A DNA stretch of 21,275 bases from CAZJYI01 sp964550025 (GTDB taxonomy: Bacteria > Verrucomicrobiota > Kiritimatiellia > UBA8416 > CAYOBW01). The notes under the pieces are model-generated. The model saw nothing but the letters and a program-made list of their open reading frames with translations. It ran no database searches and was not told the DNA's origin. Shown here in pieces: positions 1 through 8,163 of this stretch; the stretch's first letter is position 1; the number at the start of each line of letters is the position of its first letter. Position numbers and translations under genes: made by a program. The DNA lies in assembly GCA_964550025.1 (NCBI GenBank), contig CAZJYI010000179.1, positions 1 through 21,275 on the forward strand, written 5' to 3'.

Positions 1-2
1 CC

Positions 3-1010
3 GAGGGGGGCTTTGACGACCGCTACGCCACCTGCAACGCCGCCTATCGCCGGGCTTTTCAACTGCTGCGCGAAGCATGGGGGAAAGACGGTCTGATCGA
101 CGAACGCAACATCGGCGAATCGGGGCGCCCCTGCCTGGACGTGACCGCGGGACTGGTGGATACCCAGCGCACCTGGACGGACTCCAACAAGTTCGTTCCG
201 GCCATGGTCTCCAAGAGCGGACTGCGCTGGTACAAGAACCGCACGGTATTCAACTACTACTCCGACACGAAGGCGCTGCACGACCTCCCCGCGGATGTGC
301 TGCAGTCGCTGATCACCATGAACTTCCTGAGCAGCGGCCGCCTGGATCTTTCCACCTCGTTCTCGCTCTTCACCCCTGAAATCACGCACATCACCTCCCG
401 CAGCTATCCGCATTACCGGGAGCCCCTTTCGGCGCGACCGCTCGACGCCTTCACCGGCGTACCGGACCCACAGGTCTATGATCTGGAGCTCATGCCCGGC
501 TGGCACCAGGTGGCCCTCTACAACACGGGGGAGAAGGAAGCCGCGGTTTCCACTGCGCTCAGCGGTGAACGGGTGGATAACGCCATCGGCCTCGATCCTG
601 AAGCGGACTACCATGCCTACGAGTTCTGGTCCGACACCTACCTGGGCAAACTTCACGGAACGGCGCGCCTGGAGCGAACATTGAAGCCGAACTGCTGCGC
701 CATGATCTCACTGCGTCAATCCACGCCGCATCCCCAGGTCATCAGCACCAGCCGCCACCTTCTCCAGGGCTGGGTCGACCTGGCAGATGTCCGCTGGGAC
801 GCCGAAACGAAGACGTTGAGCGGCACGGCCCTTGTGATCGGCGGCGATCCGTTCAAGATCGTCGTGGCCAACAACGATGCCGAGGCAACCGGGGCAGACG
901 CAAGAGGCGCGAAATGCGAGCTCACCCGCCACCCCGTCGACGGCCTCACCTGCCTGACGCTTTCCGCTGCCGAGAACGCGGATGTCCCGTGGGAGCTGAC
1001 GTGCAAATGA
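3..1010 (+). CDS. C-terminal part of a melibiase-like glycoside hydrolase (5' end outside window)
   Basis: The reading frame is open from the first complete codon of the window to a TGA, giving 335 residues with no internal stop, so the gene starts upstream. The N-terminal portion seen here (motifs such as FDERN-like LIDERNIGESGRPCLD, then TQRTWTDSNKF and a Trp/Tyr-rich RWYKNR) looks like the end of a (beta/alpha)8 catalytic barrel. It is followed by an all-beta C-terminal domain from about residue 160. This resembles the clan GH-D / GH36 melibiase-like proteins of unknown substrate common in Lentisphaerae and Kiritimatiellae. The family call is from memory of sequence style, not an alignment. 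No signal peptide can be seen because the start is missing. The gene leads a same-strand series of secreted carbohydrate-active enzymes, which supports a role in glycan breakdown. The substrate is unknown. Confidence 0.6.
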   Translation, partial: EGGFDDRYATCNAAYRRAFQLLREAWGKDGLIDERNIGESGRPCLDVTAGLVDTQRTWTDSNKFVPAMVSKSGLRWYKNRTVFNYYSDTKALHDLPADVLQSLITMNFLSSGRLDLSTSFSLFTPEITHITSRSYPHYREPLSARPLDAFTGVPDPQVYDLELMPGWHQVALYNTGEKEAAVSTALSGERVDNAIGLDPEADYHAYEFWSDTYLGKLHGTARLERTLKPNCCAMISLRQSTPHPQVISTSRHLLQGWVDLADVRWDAETKTLSGTALVIGGDPFKIVVANNDAEATGADARGAKCELTRHPVDGLTCLTLSAAENADVPWELTCK

Positions 1011-1022
1011 TGCTGAACAGGA

Positions 1023-1041
1023 CGGGGAGGGTCTGTCCCCG
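1023..1041. repeat. Small GGGGA/TCCCC hairpin sharing a motif with the 8210-8447 element
   Basis: CGGGGA (1023-1028) pairs with TCCCCG (1036-1041) around a 7-nt loop. The 11-mer GGGTCTGTCCC inside it (1029-1039) recurs exactly at 8211-8221, in the outer arm of the larger inverted-repeat element. It may be a remnant of the same repeat family. It has no T-run and is a weak terminator candidate. Confidence 0.35.
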
Positions 1042-1088
1042 GCTGGTTCCTGCCCTTGTGGTCGTGGTTACGTACCGCGACTTGCACT

Positions 1089-1109
1089 CGGAAGACTTGG
1101 CGTCTTCCG
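1089..1109 (+). terminator. Possible terminator or palindromic hairpin after the glycoside hydrolase gene
   Basis: CGGAAGAC (1089-1096) and GTCTTCCG (1102-1109) form a perfect 8-bp stem with a 5-nt loop, 79 nt after the stop codon at 1010. The following sequence (CTACTCTTCTC) is pyrimidine-rich but has no clean T-run. It could therefore be a Rho-independent terminator of poor quality, an mRNA 3'-end stabiliser, or just an intergenic palindrome. Confidence 0.35.
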
Positions 1110-1168
1110 CTACTCTTCTCCCGACGCATCAGTGACAGGAAGAAGCGAGGTTTTAACAGGAGACAACG

Positions 1169-1633
1169 ATGCAGAGAGTTAGTCGATACCCGTTGCTCAA
1201 GATCGTTCTTTCGACTGTCGCGGGAGCGCTTACGGCGTGCGCCGCGCTTGCGCAGGGCTCCGGCGGGAGGCCAAACGTCCTGTTCATCGCCATCGACGAT
1301 CTGCGGCCGGAGCTTGGGTGTTATGGTGCCGAGCACATTCACTCACCCAACATCGATCGGCTCGCCTCGCAGGGCGTTCTGTTCAACCGGGCCTATTGCC
1401 AGGCGCCACACTGCGGTCCTTCGCGTGCATCGCTGTTGAGTGGTGTTCATACCCGGGATTTCACTTACACCGAGTATCGCGACAACCAACACATGCTCTA
1501 TGACCGCCGAACGGATCCCGATGAGAACGTGAACGTGGCCGGGAAGCCCGGGTACGCGGATACCGTCGAGAAGATGAAGCAGTTGCTGAAGGCTGACCCG
1601 CATCATTCGCTACCAAACCCCGCCGGAAACTGA
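1169..1633 (+). CDS. Internally deleted sulfatase (N- and C-terminal ends only)
   Basis: The 154-residue product begins with an export signal (residues 1-29; either SPI cleavage after ALA or a lipobox-like LTAC at 21-24). It continues with a type I sulfatase start: RPNVLFIAIDD with metal-binding D43/D44, and the formylglycine motif C82-G-P-S-R86. After about residue 92 it jumps to what looks like the extreme C-terminus of an iduronate-2-sulfatase-like protein (TYTEYRD, LYDRRTDPDENVNVA, then VEKMKQLL). Such enzymes are usually about 450-550 residues, so some 300 or more central residues with the rest of the active site are missing, yet the frame is kept. AGGAG at 1158-1162 lies 6 nt before the ATG and supports the start. 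As it stands it should be inactive. It is either a real in-frame deletion or an assembly collapse. Confidence 0.8.
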   Translation: MQRVSRYPLLKIVLSTVAGALTACAALAQGSGGRPNVLFIAIDDLRPELGCYGAEHIHSPNIDRLASQGVLFNRAYCQAPHCGPSRASLLSGVHTRDFTYTEYRDNQHMLYDRRTDPDENVNVAGKPGYADTVEKMKQLLKADPHHSLPNPAGN

Positions 1634-1669
1634 GCCGCGGGAACCGACCCATAGGAAAGGAACAAGAAC

Positions 1670-2677
1670 ATGAACAACACACGATCGACTTTCACCCCAT
1701 TGCCCATTCTCGGGCTGCTGCTTGCACTGACGGCGAGTTCTGTGGTGGCAGCAGAACCCGGCAGTGCCGCGACACGTGCTGCGCCCGGAAAGGGGGCTGC
1801 CGCACCGGGATACCAGGGGGATGTCCCCGTGCCGACACTGTCCGGCGTCCGCTATGGCGAGCACGAGCGGCACGTCCTCGATTTCTGGAAAGCGGATTCG
1901 GACAAGCCAACGCCGCTGGTTTTCGTGATCCACGGCGGCGGCTGGAAGGGCGGCAGCAAAGAGCGGCTGATCCGTTTTGCCGACCCCAACGCCCTGCTGA
2001 CGGCGGGGATATCGGTTGTTGCCATCAACTACAGGTTGATGAAGCATGCCCAGGGCGTCGTGCCACCGGTCAAGGCGCCCTTGCACGACGCCGCCCGCGC
2101 CTTGCAGTTCGTCCGCAGCAGAGCGAAAGAGTGGAACATCGACAAGCCCCGCATCGGCGCGGCCGGCGGGTCGGCCGGCGCCTGCTCCAGCCTCTGGCTG
2201 ACCTATCACGACGACATGGCCGATCCGGATAGCCCTGACCCCGTCGCGCGTGAATCGACCCGGCTGTACTGCGCAGCCGTCACGGGTGCGCAGACCACGC
2301 TCGACCCCGGGCAGATGAAGGAGTGGACCCCGAACAGCCGCTACGGGGGACATGCGTTCGGGAAGAAGGACTTTGCCCAATTCCTGGCCGAGCGTGACAC
2401 CATCCTGCCGTGGATTGCCGAATACTCTCCCTACGCTCTCGTGAGCGCCGGCGATCCTCCGGCTTGTCTGTTCTACAATACCCCGCCCGCCATCGGGAAG
2501 AACCAGAAGGACCCAACCCATACCGCCAACTTCGGCGTCAAGCTGCAGGAGCACTGCCGGGGGCTCGGCGTTGAGTGTGATGTCGTCTACCCCGGCGCTT
2601 CTGAAGTGAAACACCAGACCCCCACGGACTACCTGATCACGACGCTCAAGCTCCCCGCTGGAGCGTCACGAAGGTGA
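1670..2677 (+). CDS. Secreted alpha/beta-hydrolase esterase (carbohydrate esterase-like)
   Basis: This 335-residue protein has a signal peptide (hydrophobic PILGLLLALTASSVVAA, likely cut near residue 28). An alpha/beta-hydrolase fold of the BD-FAE/acetyl-esterase type follows. The oxyanion-hole motif HGGGW is at 88-92, the nucleophile elbow GGSAG has Ser168, and the catalytic His is probably H315 in VKHQTP near the C-terminus. The acidic member of the triad is not clear; the Asp in the SAGDPP stretch is one candidate. An AGGAAAGGAA Shine-Dalgarno-like tract precedes the ATG, and the gene follows the sulfatase by only 36 nt, so they are probably co-transcribed. Removal of acetyl or feruloyl groups from plant or algal polysaccharide fits the neighbourhood, but substrate is inferred. 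The stop lies one base before the assembly gap. Confidence 0.82.
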   Translation: MNNTRSTFTPLPILGLLLALTASSVVAAEPGSAATRAAPGKGAAAPGYQGDVPVPTLSGVRYGEHERHVLDFWKADSDKPTPLVFVIHGGGWKGGSKERLIRFADPNALLTAGISVVAINYRLMKHAQGVVPPVKAPLHDAARALQFVRSRAKEWNIDKPRIGAAGGSAGACSSLWLTYHDDMADPDSPDPVARESTRLYCAAVTGAQTTLDPGQMKEWTPNSRYGGHAFGKKDFAQFLAERDTILPWIAEYSPYALVSAGDPPACLFYNTPPAIGKNQKDPTHTANFGVKLQEHCRGLGVECDVVYPGASEVKHQTPTDYLITTLKLPAGASRR

Positions 2678-2678
2678 G

Positions 2679-2778
2679 NNNNNNNNNNNNNNNNNNNNNN
2701 NNNNNNNNNNNNNNNNNNNNNNNNNNNNNNNNNNNNNNNNNNNNNNNNNNNNNNNNNNNNNNNNNNNNNNNNNNNNNN
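2679..2778. other. Assembly gap of 100 N
   Basis: Exactly 100 undetermined bases, the usual placeholder for a scaffold join of unknown true length. The gap hides the start of the following beta-helix gene and any intergenic region or genes between it and the esterase. Confidence 0.98.
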
Positions 2779-2779
2779 G

Positions 2780-4933
2780 TGGTTGCTCATGCTGCTCGCA
2801 TCGGCCGCCTCCGTTTGCGCAGGCGATGAAGACGGAAGAACGCAGAAAGGGAACGGCGTGCAGAGTTCTTCGATCATGGCCAAGGGGGCGCCCGGTCTCC
2901 CCGGATTCGACGATGCGTTGGCGGATATCGTCCACTCCTTCGAGGCCTCGCCCGGCCGCAAAGCCGTTCGCCGGTCGACACCCGGCACGGATGGCGCTGT
3001 GCGCATCGTCGGGACGATCCACAAGACGTCTCCGGAAGCGGAAGCCCGGTTCCGCGTTCTCGTGGATGGCAGGGAGATCTGGAGCCGGCGGCTCGAACGA
3101 ACCGGTTGCATCGGTCACGGTGTCGACATCCTCGCGCTCGAGCTGACCAGAGCATCGACGGTCGACTTCCTCGTGGTTGCCGAGCCGGAGTCGTGCCCGG
3201 TTCAGGTGGCCGCGGCATTTCAGATCGTCGCGGAACCTCACGTCTCCCGCTGGCGTGTCGATCTGCCCGGCGGATTCCCCAGCATCCCCGAATCGGAACA
3301 GCAGGTCCAGCGCCGGCGGGGCCAGAAGGTACTGCAGCAGATCCGCAAGGCTTCGGCCGACAAGCGCGGGCGGATTGTGATCCCGCCCGGCGACTACCGC
3401 TTCCGCGCCAATTGGAGCCGTGAGTCCACGCTGAAGAATCTCGCGGACCTGGAGATCGATGCGGACGGGGCTACGTTCTGGTTCGAGCCACCCATGGTGC
3501 ACGGACTGCTGTTCGCGAACTGCCGCAACGTGACACTGCGTGGGCTGGACATCGACTTCGCCGTCCCGATCTGGTTCCAGGCGCGGGTCGACCATATCGA
3601 TCGTCGGCAGGGGACCGTTCGCGCGATCCTGATGGACGGGTATGCGCCCCGCGATGCCGACGGCAAAGAGGAACAGTCGGGCGAGCGCATGTTCATCTTC
3701 TACGACGCGGACGGCCGGTTCGTTAACCACGGGCCCAGCCCGGGCAAGTGGCGGCTCGCCGAGGATGGCCGCGGCATTGTGTGCAGCGACGTCGCCAGGT
3801 ACGGCATACCCGACGCACTGAAACCCGGCGGCTACGTCGTTGGCACGATCCGGACTGGCGCAGCGCTGCGTTCGAAAAACTGCGCCGGCATGCGTTTCGA
3901 GGATGTGAACGTCTGGTCCAGTCCGGGCGTGGCCGTGTACGAGGGTGGGGGTGCAGGCGGAAACACCTACCTGCGCGTGCGCGCGACACGCCGGCCGCGG
4001 ACCAACCGCCTTCACGCGTTCGGCGCGGACGTGTTCCACATGGCGGCAACGGACCGCGGGCCGATCCTGGACCGGTGTGAGTCCGCTTACAGCTCGGATG
4101 ACAACCTGAATATCCATGGCGATTTCGGCCGGGTTGTCGAGCGGGTCGACGACTGCCGCTACTACCTGCAGGGCGAGTATGCGCCGGGGGATGCGCTCGA
4201 GTTCCGCGACCAGCGCTCGGTGGCGCTTCTCGGCAGAGCGAAGGTGGTCTCGGCAGAGAAGGCGCCTGATGGTCCTTCGCTCGCCATCAATGAGAAGTAC
4301 AAGGCGAAGGGAGAATGGTTGGTCGAGCAGGACGCGTCTCTCAAGCTCCCGGCGCTGTCCCTTGTCGTGATGGACGGCAAGCGCTCGAGCCAGGCATGGG
4401 TCGTCCGCAATTGCTGGTTCCATTCCAACTTCCAGCGCACGCTCATCAACGGCTCCCCGGGAGGTCTCTTTGAAAACACGACGCTGCAGAACGTGGGCAT
4501 GGGAATTCGCGTTCAATTCGAGACGTGGGGCCCCTGGATGGAGGGACCCTTCGCGCGCGACCTGGTGATCCGCGGCAACCGCTTCATCGACTCCCCGCCC
4601 TCCGGCCCGGCCATTTCCGTCTCCATGCATCCGCCGGGCGGCGGCAGTAACCGTCGCCGGTTCGAAGCGGCGCCGGTCACCAATCTCACGATCAGCGCAA
4701 ACTACTTCGGCCGGACCGAAGGTGCTCCCGTTTCCATTCACAACGTGGACGGACTGCGAATCCACGGCAACAGCATCGAGCGGAGCTCGCAGACGCCGGA
4801 CCCATCTACGGTTGATCGCGACTGGCTCTATCTGCAAGACTGCAGCAACGTTTCAGTTGGAGAGAACCTGGCGCTGTCGAAGGCCGAACCGACGGTTGCC
4901 GGAAATGAGACGGGGAAGAGCGACGATGAGTAG
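2780..4933 (+). CDS. Secreted right-handed beta-helix protein, GH110-like (start lost in gap)
   Basis: The frame opens directly at the gap with W-L-L-M-L-L-A-S-A-A-S-V-C-A-G, which is the hydrophobic core and cleavage region of a signal peptide, so the real start codon lies in the N run. TTG at 2783 and ATG at 2789 are poor substitutes. Numbering from 2783, residues about 40-145 form a beta-sandwich resembling NPCBM-type modules. From about 190 to the end is a pectate-lyase-like parallel beta-helix (RIVIPPGDY, NVTLRGLDIDF). The Asp pair D439-D440 in SSDDNLNIHG matches the position and style of the DD-NVHG motif of GH110 alpha-1,3-galactosidases. It could instead be another beta-helix lyase or hydrolase. 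It sits in the glycan-degradation run and is followed by PL4. Confidence 0.7.
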   Translation, partial: WLLMLLASAASVCAGDEDGRTQKGNGVQSSSIMAKGAPGLPGFDDALADIVHSFEASPGRKAVRRSTPGTDGAVRIVGTIHKTSPEAEARFRVLVDGREIWSRRLERTGCIGHGVDILALELTRASTVDFLVVAEPESCPVQVAAAFQIVAEPHVSRWRVDLPGGFPSIPESEQQVQRRRGQKVLQQIRKASADKRGRIVIPPGDYRFRANWSRESTLKNLADLEIDADGATFWFEPPMVHGLLFANCRNVTLRGLDIDFAVPIWFQARVDHIDRRQGTVRAILMDGYAPRDADGKEEQSGERMFIFYDADGRFVNHGPSPGKWRLAEDGRGIVCSDVARYGIPDALKPGGYVVGTIRTGAALRSKNCAGMRFEDVNVWSSPGVAVYEGGGAGGNTYLRVRATRRPRTNRLHAFGADVFHMAATDRGPILDRCESAYSSDDNLNIHGDFGRVVERVDDCRYYLQGEYAPGDALEFRDQRSVALLGRAKVVSAEKAPDGPSLAINEKYKAKGEWLVEQDASLKLPALSLVVMDGKRSSQAWVVRNCWFHSNFQRTLINGSPGGLFENTTLQNVGMGIRVQFETWGPWMEGPFARDLVIRGNRFIDSPPSGPAISVSMHPPGGGSNRRRFEAAPVTNLTISANYFGRTEGAPVSIHNVDGLRIHGNSIERSSQTPDPSTVDRDWLYLQDCSNVSVGENLALSKAEPTVAGNETGKSDDE

Positions 4934-4958
4934 GCTCCACGCACAGTTCGCGCGACGA

Positions 4959-5092
4959 TTGACCACAAAATGCACAAAACTCACAGAAGGGAAGGACTCC
5001 CGGGACGCTCCAATTCTGCCGCCTTTGCCTGGGCCGAACCGTCTCGTTGTTCCGGCCCTCCCTTTTGTGAATTCTGTGCCTTCTGTGGCCAT
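4959..5092. repeat. CACAGA-type imperfect inverted repeat in the 207-bp intergenic region
   Basis: A 33-nt arm at 4959-4991 (beginning TTGACCACAAAATGCACA) is the reverse complement of 5060-5092 at 26 of 33 positions, across a 68-nt loop. Read on either strand each arm is a series of CACAGA/CACAAA units about 10 nt apart. Arms like this (ACCACAGA...CACAGA) occur widely between genes in environmental bacterial genomes. It fills most of the space between the beta-helix and PL4 genes and could fold in the transcript. Confidence 0.7.
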
Positions 5093-5140
5093 ATCTCTCC
5101 CCTCTGCGCTCAAGCGCACAAGTGGACGACGTGAAGACGG

Positions 5141-7003
5141 ATGAACGACACCCGCAGAAGCAAACGCCTTTCCACCGTTGCGGCAGCCCTCTTCTTGACC
5201 GCCGCCGCGTATCACCCCGCGGAAGCGGCACACACCGATTCCGCACTGTTACTCCAGGTTGACGATTCCCGGGTGGAAATGGCGAACCGGGAGGTACGGC
5301 TGGAGATCGACAAGAACAGCGGGGCGATTCTCAGGCTCTTCTACCGGGGAACGAATCTCATTGGCGAGGGCAGGGGCTACACGCAGTCCAACGACGAGAA
5401 CGGTTTCCTCTCCCCCACGCGAACCACACTGACGATCGCCCGCAATGACAGCGAAGTCATCGATGTCGGGTTTGCGCATCAGCATGAGTTTATCGTCGAT
5501 TACGAGTGTCACTACGCGCTGAAGCCGGGGGAGTCAGGCTTCTACAACTACATCGTCTACGGATCCAAAGCGGACAACCCCGGCGAGCATTGCCTGGGCC
5601 AGTTGAACTACGCGCTCCGACTCGATGCCAAGCTCTTCACGCACTTCGCGGATGGCGCCGGGCGCGGCGCGTTGCCCACGCCGGACGTGATGAAGGCCGG
5701 CGAGATGATCATGGACGCCACCTACAGGCTGGCGGACGGGACCGTCTACACCAAGTACAACCATGCGGCGAGCATGGACGAGAAGCATCGCGTTCACGGG
5801 CTCACGGGTGCCCGCTACGGTGCGTGGCTCATCATGCCCAGCCACGAGCATCTCAACGGTGTCCCGTTCAATACCGAATTGACACTGCACCAGACCCACA
5901 AGACACCCGTTCTGCACCGTCATGTTCAAGCTGCCCATCACGGGTCGGGTGTCGCCGAGTTCTCCACGAAAGACGGCCCCTGGCAGAAGTGGGGCGGTCC
6001 CTGGTTCTTCTACTTCAACCAGGGCGGGACGATGGTGGAACGCGAACAGGAGGCACGGAAGCTGGCGACGAAGATGACCAACGGCTGGCCGTTCCAGTGG
6101 ATCCGGGACAAGCGCTTCGCCAGGGAACGCGGCACACTGCGCGGGCAGTTGACCGACCAACGCGGCAACCCGATGGGACACACTCGTGTCGTGATCACCC
6201 GGGCGGCGGAGGGCAAGAAACCGGTCGACTTCCAGCAGCAATGGCGCGGCTACCGCTTCTTCGGATGGACGGATGCCAAGGGACGCTTCGAGCTCAACAA
6301 GGTATGGCCGGATCACTATGATCTCTACGCAATGCAGGACGACGTCGCGGGGCGTTTCACCAGGTACGACATTCCGGTTCCTGCCAACAAGGTCACCGAC
6401 CTCGGAACACTGCGCTGGCAAACACCGTCAACCGGTCGCCGCCTCTGGCAGGTCGGCACCCTCGATCGCAGCGCCGCGGAGTTCAGGCACGGCGACGATT
6501 ACCGTCACTGGGGTCTGTGGATGAAGATCGCGGGTCAGTTTCCGGACGGCATCATCACCATCGACGCCGACCGCCGAGACGCGAGGGACATACCCCACAT
6601 CCTGGCCGCGTACGTGAAGAAGGACGGGACGCCCTATCAGCCGGTTCTGCGGGTCGAGTTCACGTTGCCCGAAGCGCCGAAGGAAAAAGCCGCCAGCCTT
6701 CTGATCGCGCTGGCCGGGGCGGGGCAGAGAGGCGATCATCCTTCTGTCGATCTGTCCCTTCTGCTCAACGGCGAGCCGCTGGCGGACGTCATCGGGACAT
6801 TCACGCGTTGCGGGGCCATTCACCGCAGCGGCATCCGCGGTCATTGCCAGGAGGAAACCGTCTCCTTCCCCGCCTCGCGTCTGCGCGCCGGGAAGAACCG
6901 GCTTGAAATCCGCTTGAAGCCGCACAAGAGACCCAGATCCACGTTCTCAGGAGCCCCCTACATCGGCATCATGCTTGACGCACTGAGATTGTGGGTTGAG
7001 TAG
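5141..7003 (+). CDS. Secreted rhamnogalacturonan lyase, polysaccharide lyase family 4
   Basis: This 620-residue protein has a signal peptide (about 1-30) and the three-domain plan of PL4. An N-terminal beta-sandwich catalytic domain covers about 35-325, a fibronectin-III-like domain about 330-415 (RGTLRGQLTDQRGNPM), and a CBM-like jelly-roll about 425-620 (RRLWQVGTLDRSAAEFRHGD, a signature of the third PL4 domain). PL4 cleaves the alpha-1,4 bond between rhamnose and galacturonic acid in rhamnogalacturonan I by beta-elimination, using a Lys and a His. K205 in YTKYNHAA is the likely Lys, and a His in the HVQAAHHGSG stretch (261-267) the likely partner. Length and domain order are normal for bacterial and fungal members. 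Two GH106 genes downstream give a coherent pathway. The ATG follows GAAGACGG, only a weak ribosome site. Confidence 0.88.
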   Translation: MNDTRRSKRLSTVAAALFLTAAAYHPAEAAHTDSALLLQVDDSRVEMANREVRLEIDKNSGAILRLFYRGTNLIGEGRGYTQSNDENGFLSPTRTTLTIARNDSEVIDVGFAHQHEFIVDYECHYALKPGESGFYNYIVYGSKADNPGEHCLGQLNYALRLDAKLFTHFADGAGRGALPTPDVMKAGEMIMDATYRLADGTVYTKYNHAASMDEKHRVHGLTGARYGAWLIMPSHEHLNGVPFNTELTLHQTHKTPVLHRHVQAAHHGSGVAEFSTKDGPWQKWGGPWFFYFNQGGTMVEREQEARKLATKMTNGWPFQWIRDKRFARERGTLRGQLTDQRGNPMGHTRVVITRAAEGKKPVDFQQQWRGYRFFGWTDAKGRFELNKVWPDHYDLYAMQDDVAGRFTRYDIPVPANKVTDLGTLRWQTPSTGRRLWQVGTLDRSAAEFRHGDDYRHWGLWMKIAGQFPDGIITIDADRRDARDIPHILAAYVKKDGTPYQPVLRVEFTLPEAPKEKAASLLIALAGAGQRGDHPSVDLSLLLNGEPLADVIGTFTRCGAIHRSGIRGHCQEETVSFPASRLRAGKNRLEIRLKPHKRPRSTFSGAPYIGIMLDALRLWVE

Positions 7004-7069
7004 GACTGGGCGACGCATCCTGGTGAGAACAGTTGCCGACAGCTGCTGAGCGGTAGCGGCGGAGAATGT

Positions 7070-7867
7070 CTACGCGCAGGGTGACACAGTTGGCCACGCA
7101 CCCCGCGCGGAGCCACTGTGGCGCTTCAGAGCGGGGAAATCGGTTGCGGCGGGCGAAGGGGTGACCGGTTCTCCACTCGGGCCGAGATAGAGGCAGCCCA
7201 GCTCGTCGGGGGGAAGGGCGTTCACCAGCTCCCGGGCTTCATTCACGGCTTGGAACCAGCGCTGTTTCAGCACCGTCAATTCGAGTGGCTGGCGCAGGTC
7301 CAGGCGGTTCAGGTCGGCTTGTGTATAGGCGGTATGGCGGCCGACATGATCGAGCAGGAACGCCGGGGTGAAGCCGGGATCCTTCCCGCAGGCCGCCCAG
7401 ACCATGGCGCCGAGCGACAGGTACGTGTCATGAAGATGGAGGACGTCAACGAAGTCGCGTATTTCGTCCCGTCCCGCCAGGGCCAGGAGCTTGTTGGTTG
7501 CCGCGTCGGCATCGTGGAGGCGATACCCGCAGCGCTCGTCCTTCACGACGGGAAAGAACCTGAACGCGCTGTCCTGGGCCCACTCGAGCTTGAGCCGCCG
7601 CCCCTTTGCCGTCACAACGGCTCGGTAGAAGGTAGGGGTGCGCAGTTGCCATACAAGCTCGTATCCAGCCGAAAGCAGCGTGTCCGCGTCCTTTTCGGCG
7701 CTCTGGGCCACGATGTCCTCGATGTCGTGAAAGAAATCCAGGTCCTGTGAGTAGCGGGGGGTGTCGTCGGCTCGGTGCAGGACGGTGGCGCCTGCAAGAT
7801 AGCTCTCCGGAGAGCGGTTTGCTGCAATCTGACGTAGGATCTCTGCTTGTATGTCGCTTATTGGCAT
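7070..7867 (-). CDS. AbiEii/AbiGii-family nucleotidyltransferase, putative toxin
   Basis: The 265-residue product starts at the ATG at 7867 (MPISDIQ), which overlaps the upstream gene's stop by 10 nt. A longer in-frame start at 7981 would run through that gene and adds unconserved sequence. Motifs of the DUF1814/AbiEii nucleotidyltransferase fold are present. There is a G-A-T substrate loop (26-28), S40-x-D42-x-D44 for metal binding, a KLEW stretch (K93, E95), and K126...R133...RD-FVD for the third motif. AbiEii-type enzymes transfer nucleotides to RNA or protein targets and act as toxins in type IV systems. The gene partner here is not the classical AbiEi, so toxin activity is inferred. It converges on the PL4 gene, with 66 nt between the two stop codons and no clear terminator. 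Confidence 0.8.
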   Translation of the reverse strand: MPISDIQAEILRQIAANRSPESYLAGATVLHRADDTPRYSQDLDFFHDIEDIVAQSAEKDADTLLSAGYELVWQLRTPTFYRAVVTAKGRRLKLEWAQDSAFRFFPVVKDERCGYRLHDADAATNKLLALAGRDEIRDFVDVLHLHDTYLSLGAMVWAACGKDPGFTPAFLLDHVGRHTAYTQADLNRLDLRQPLELTVLKQRWFQAVNEARELVNALPPDELGCLYLGPSGEPVTPSPAATDFPALKRHSGSARGAWPTVSPCA

Positions 7868-8133
7868 AGCTTTGCCGCCAGGAGAAAGCCCTGTCGTCCC
7901 CCGTTCAGGCGCAGGCCCCGTACGATCTCCGGTATGTCTTCCAGTGTCACGTCCATATCCTCGGGCATGAACCAGAAGCACCGGGCATGAAATGCCCGAA
8001 AGGCCTTCTTCGCCTCGCGAACACGCACCATGTCGCGCGCGTCCTCCGTGGAAAGCTGCCGCCGGCTCTTGCGCCCGCCCCGCCTTCCGATCTCGGCAAG
8101 GTACGCACTGACGCCTGGTGGTGTCACCTTCAT
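7858..8133 (-). CDS. Small conserved partner of the nucleotidyltransferase, putative antitoxin
   Basis: The 91-residue basic protein has an N-terminal IGRRGGRKSRRQLS stretch, reminiscent of short nucleic-acid-binding motifs, and a central AFRAFHARCFWFMPEDM segment. Small proteins of this style are often encoded just upstream of AbiEii-like genes. The stop overlaps the nucleotidyltransferase start by 10 nt, indicating translational coupling. The start at 8133 is supported by the promoter and inverted repeat directly in front of it. There is no Shine-Dalgarno sequence in the 7 nt between the repeat and the ATG, so the mRNA may be leaderless. Antitoxin and autorepressor roles are inferred from position and the basic N-terminus. 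Confidence 0.7.
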   Translation of the reverse strand: MKVTPPGVSAYLAEIGRRGGRKSRRQLSTEDARDMVRVREAKKAFRAFHARCFWFMPEDMDVTLEDIPEIVRGLRLNGGRQGFLLAAKLCQ

Positions 8134-8140
8134 GATGGGA

Positions 8141-8163
8141 ATATCATAGGCCGCTTATGATAT
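8141..8163. promoter_or_regulatory. Perfect 8-bp inverted repeat, candidate operator of the minus-strand pair
   Basis: ATATCATA (8141-8148) and TATGATAT (8156-8163) are perfect reverse complements with a 7-nt spacer. The centres of the arms are about 15 bp apart, more than one helical turn. The repeat covers the -10 element and most of the spacer of the promoter at 8143-8171. A protein bound here would block RNA polymerase, which is typical of toxin-antitoxin autoregulation. Confidence 0.6.

Noticed and set aside
1610..2614. 334-residue open frame on the minus strand
   Set aside because: It lies opposite the esterase gene, which has a signal peptide and catalytic motifs. The antisense product shows none.
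2666..4837. 723-residue open frame on the minus strand
   Set aside because: It crosses the N gap and is antisense to the beta-helix gene, whose plus-strand product has clear fold motifs.
7118..7750. 210-residue plus-strand frame
   Set aside because: It is antisense to the nucleotidyltransferase, which has conserved catalytic motifs and a coupled partner.
7868..7981. Longer start for the nucleotidyltransferase
   Set aside because: The extension lies wholly within the partner gene and encodes Gly/Arg-rich unconserved sequence. ATG 7867 gives the normal overlapping arrangement.
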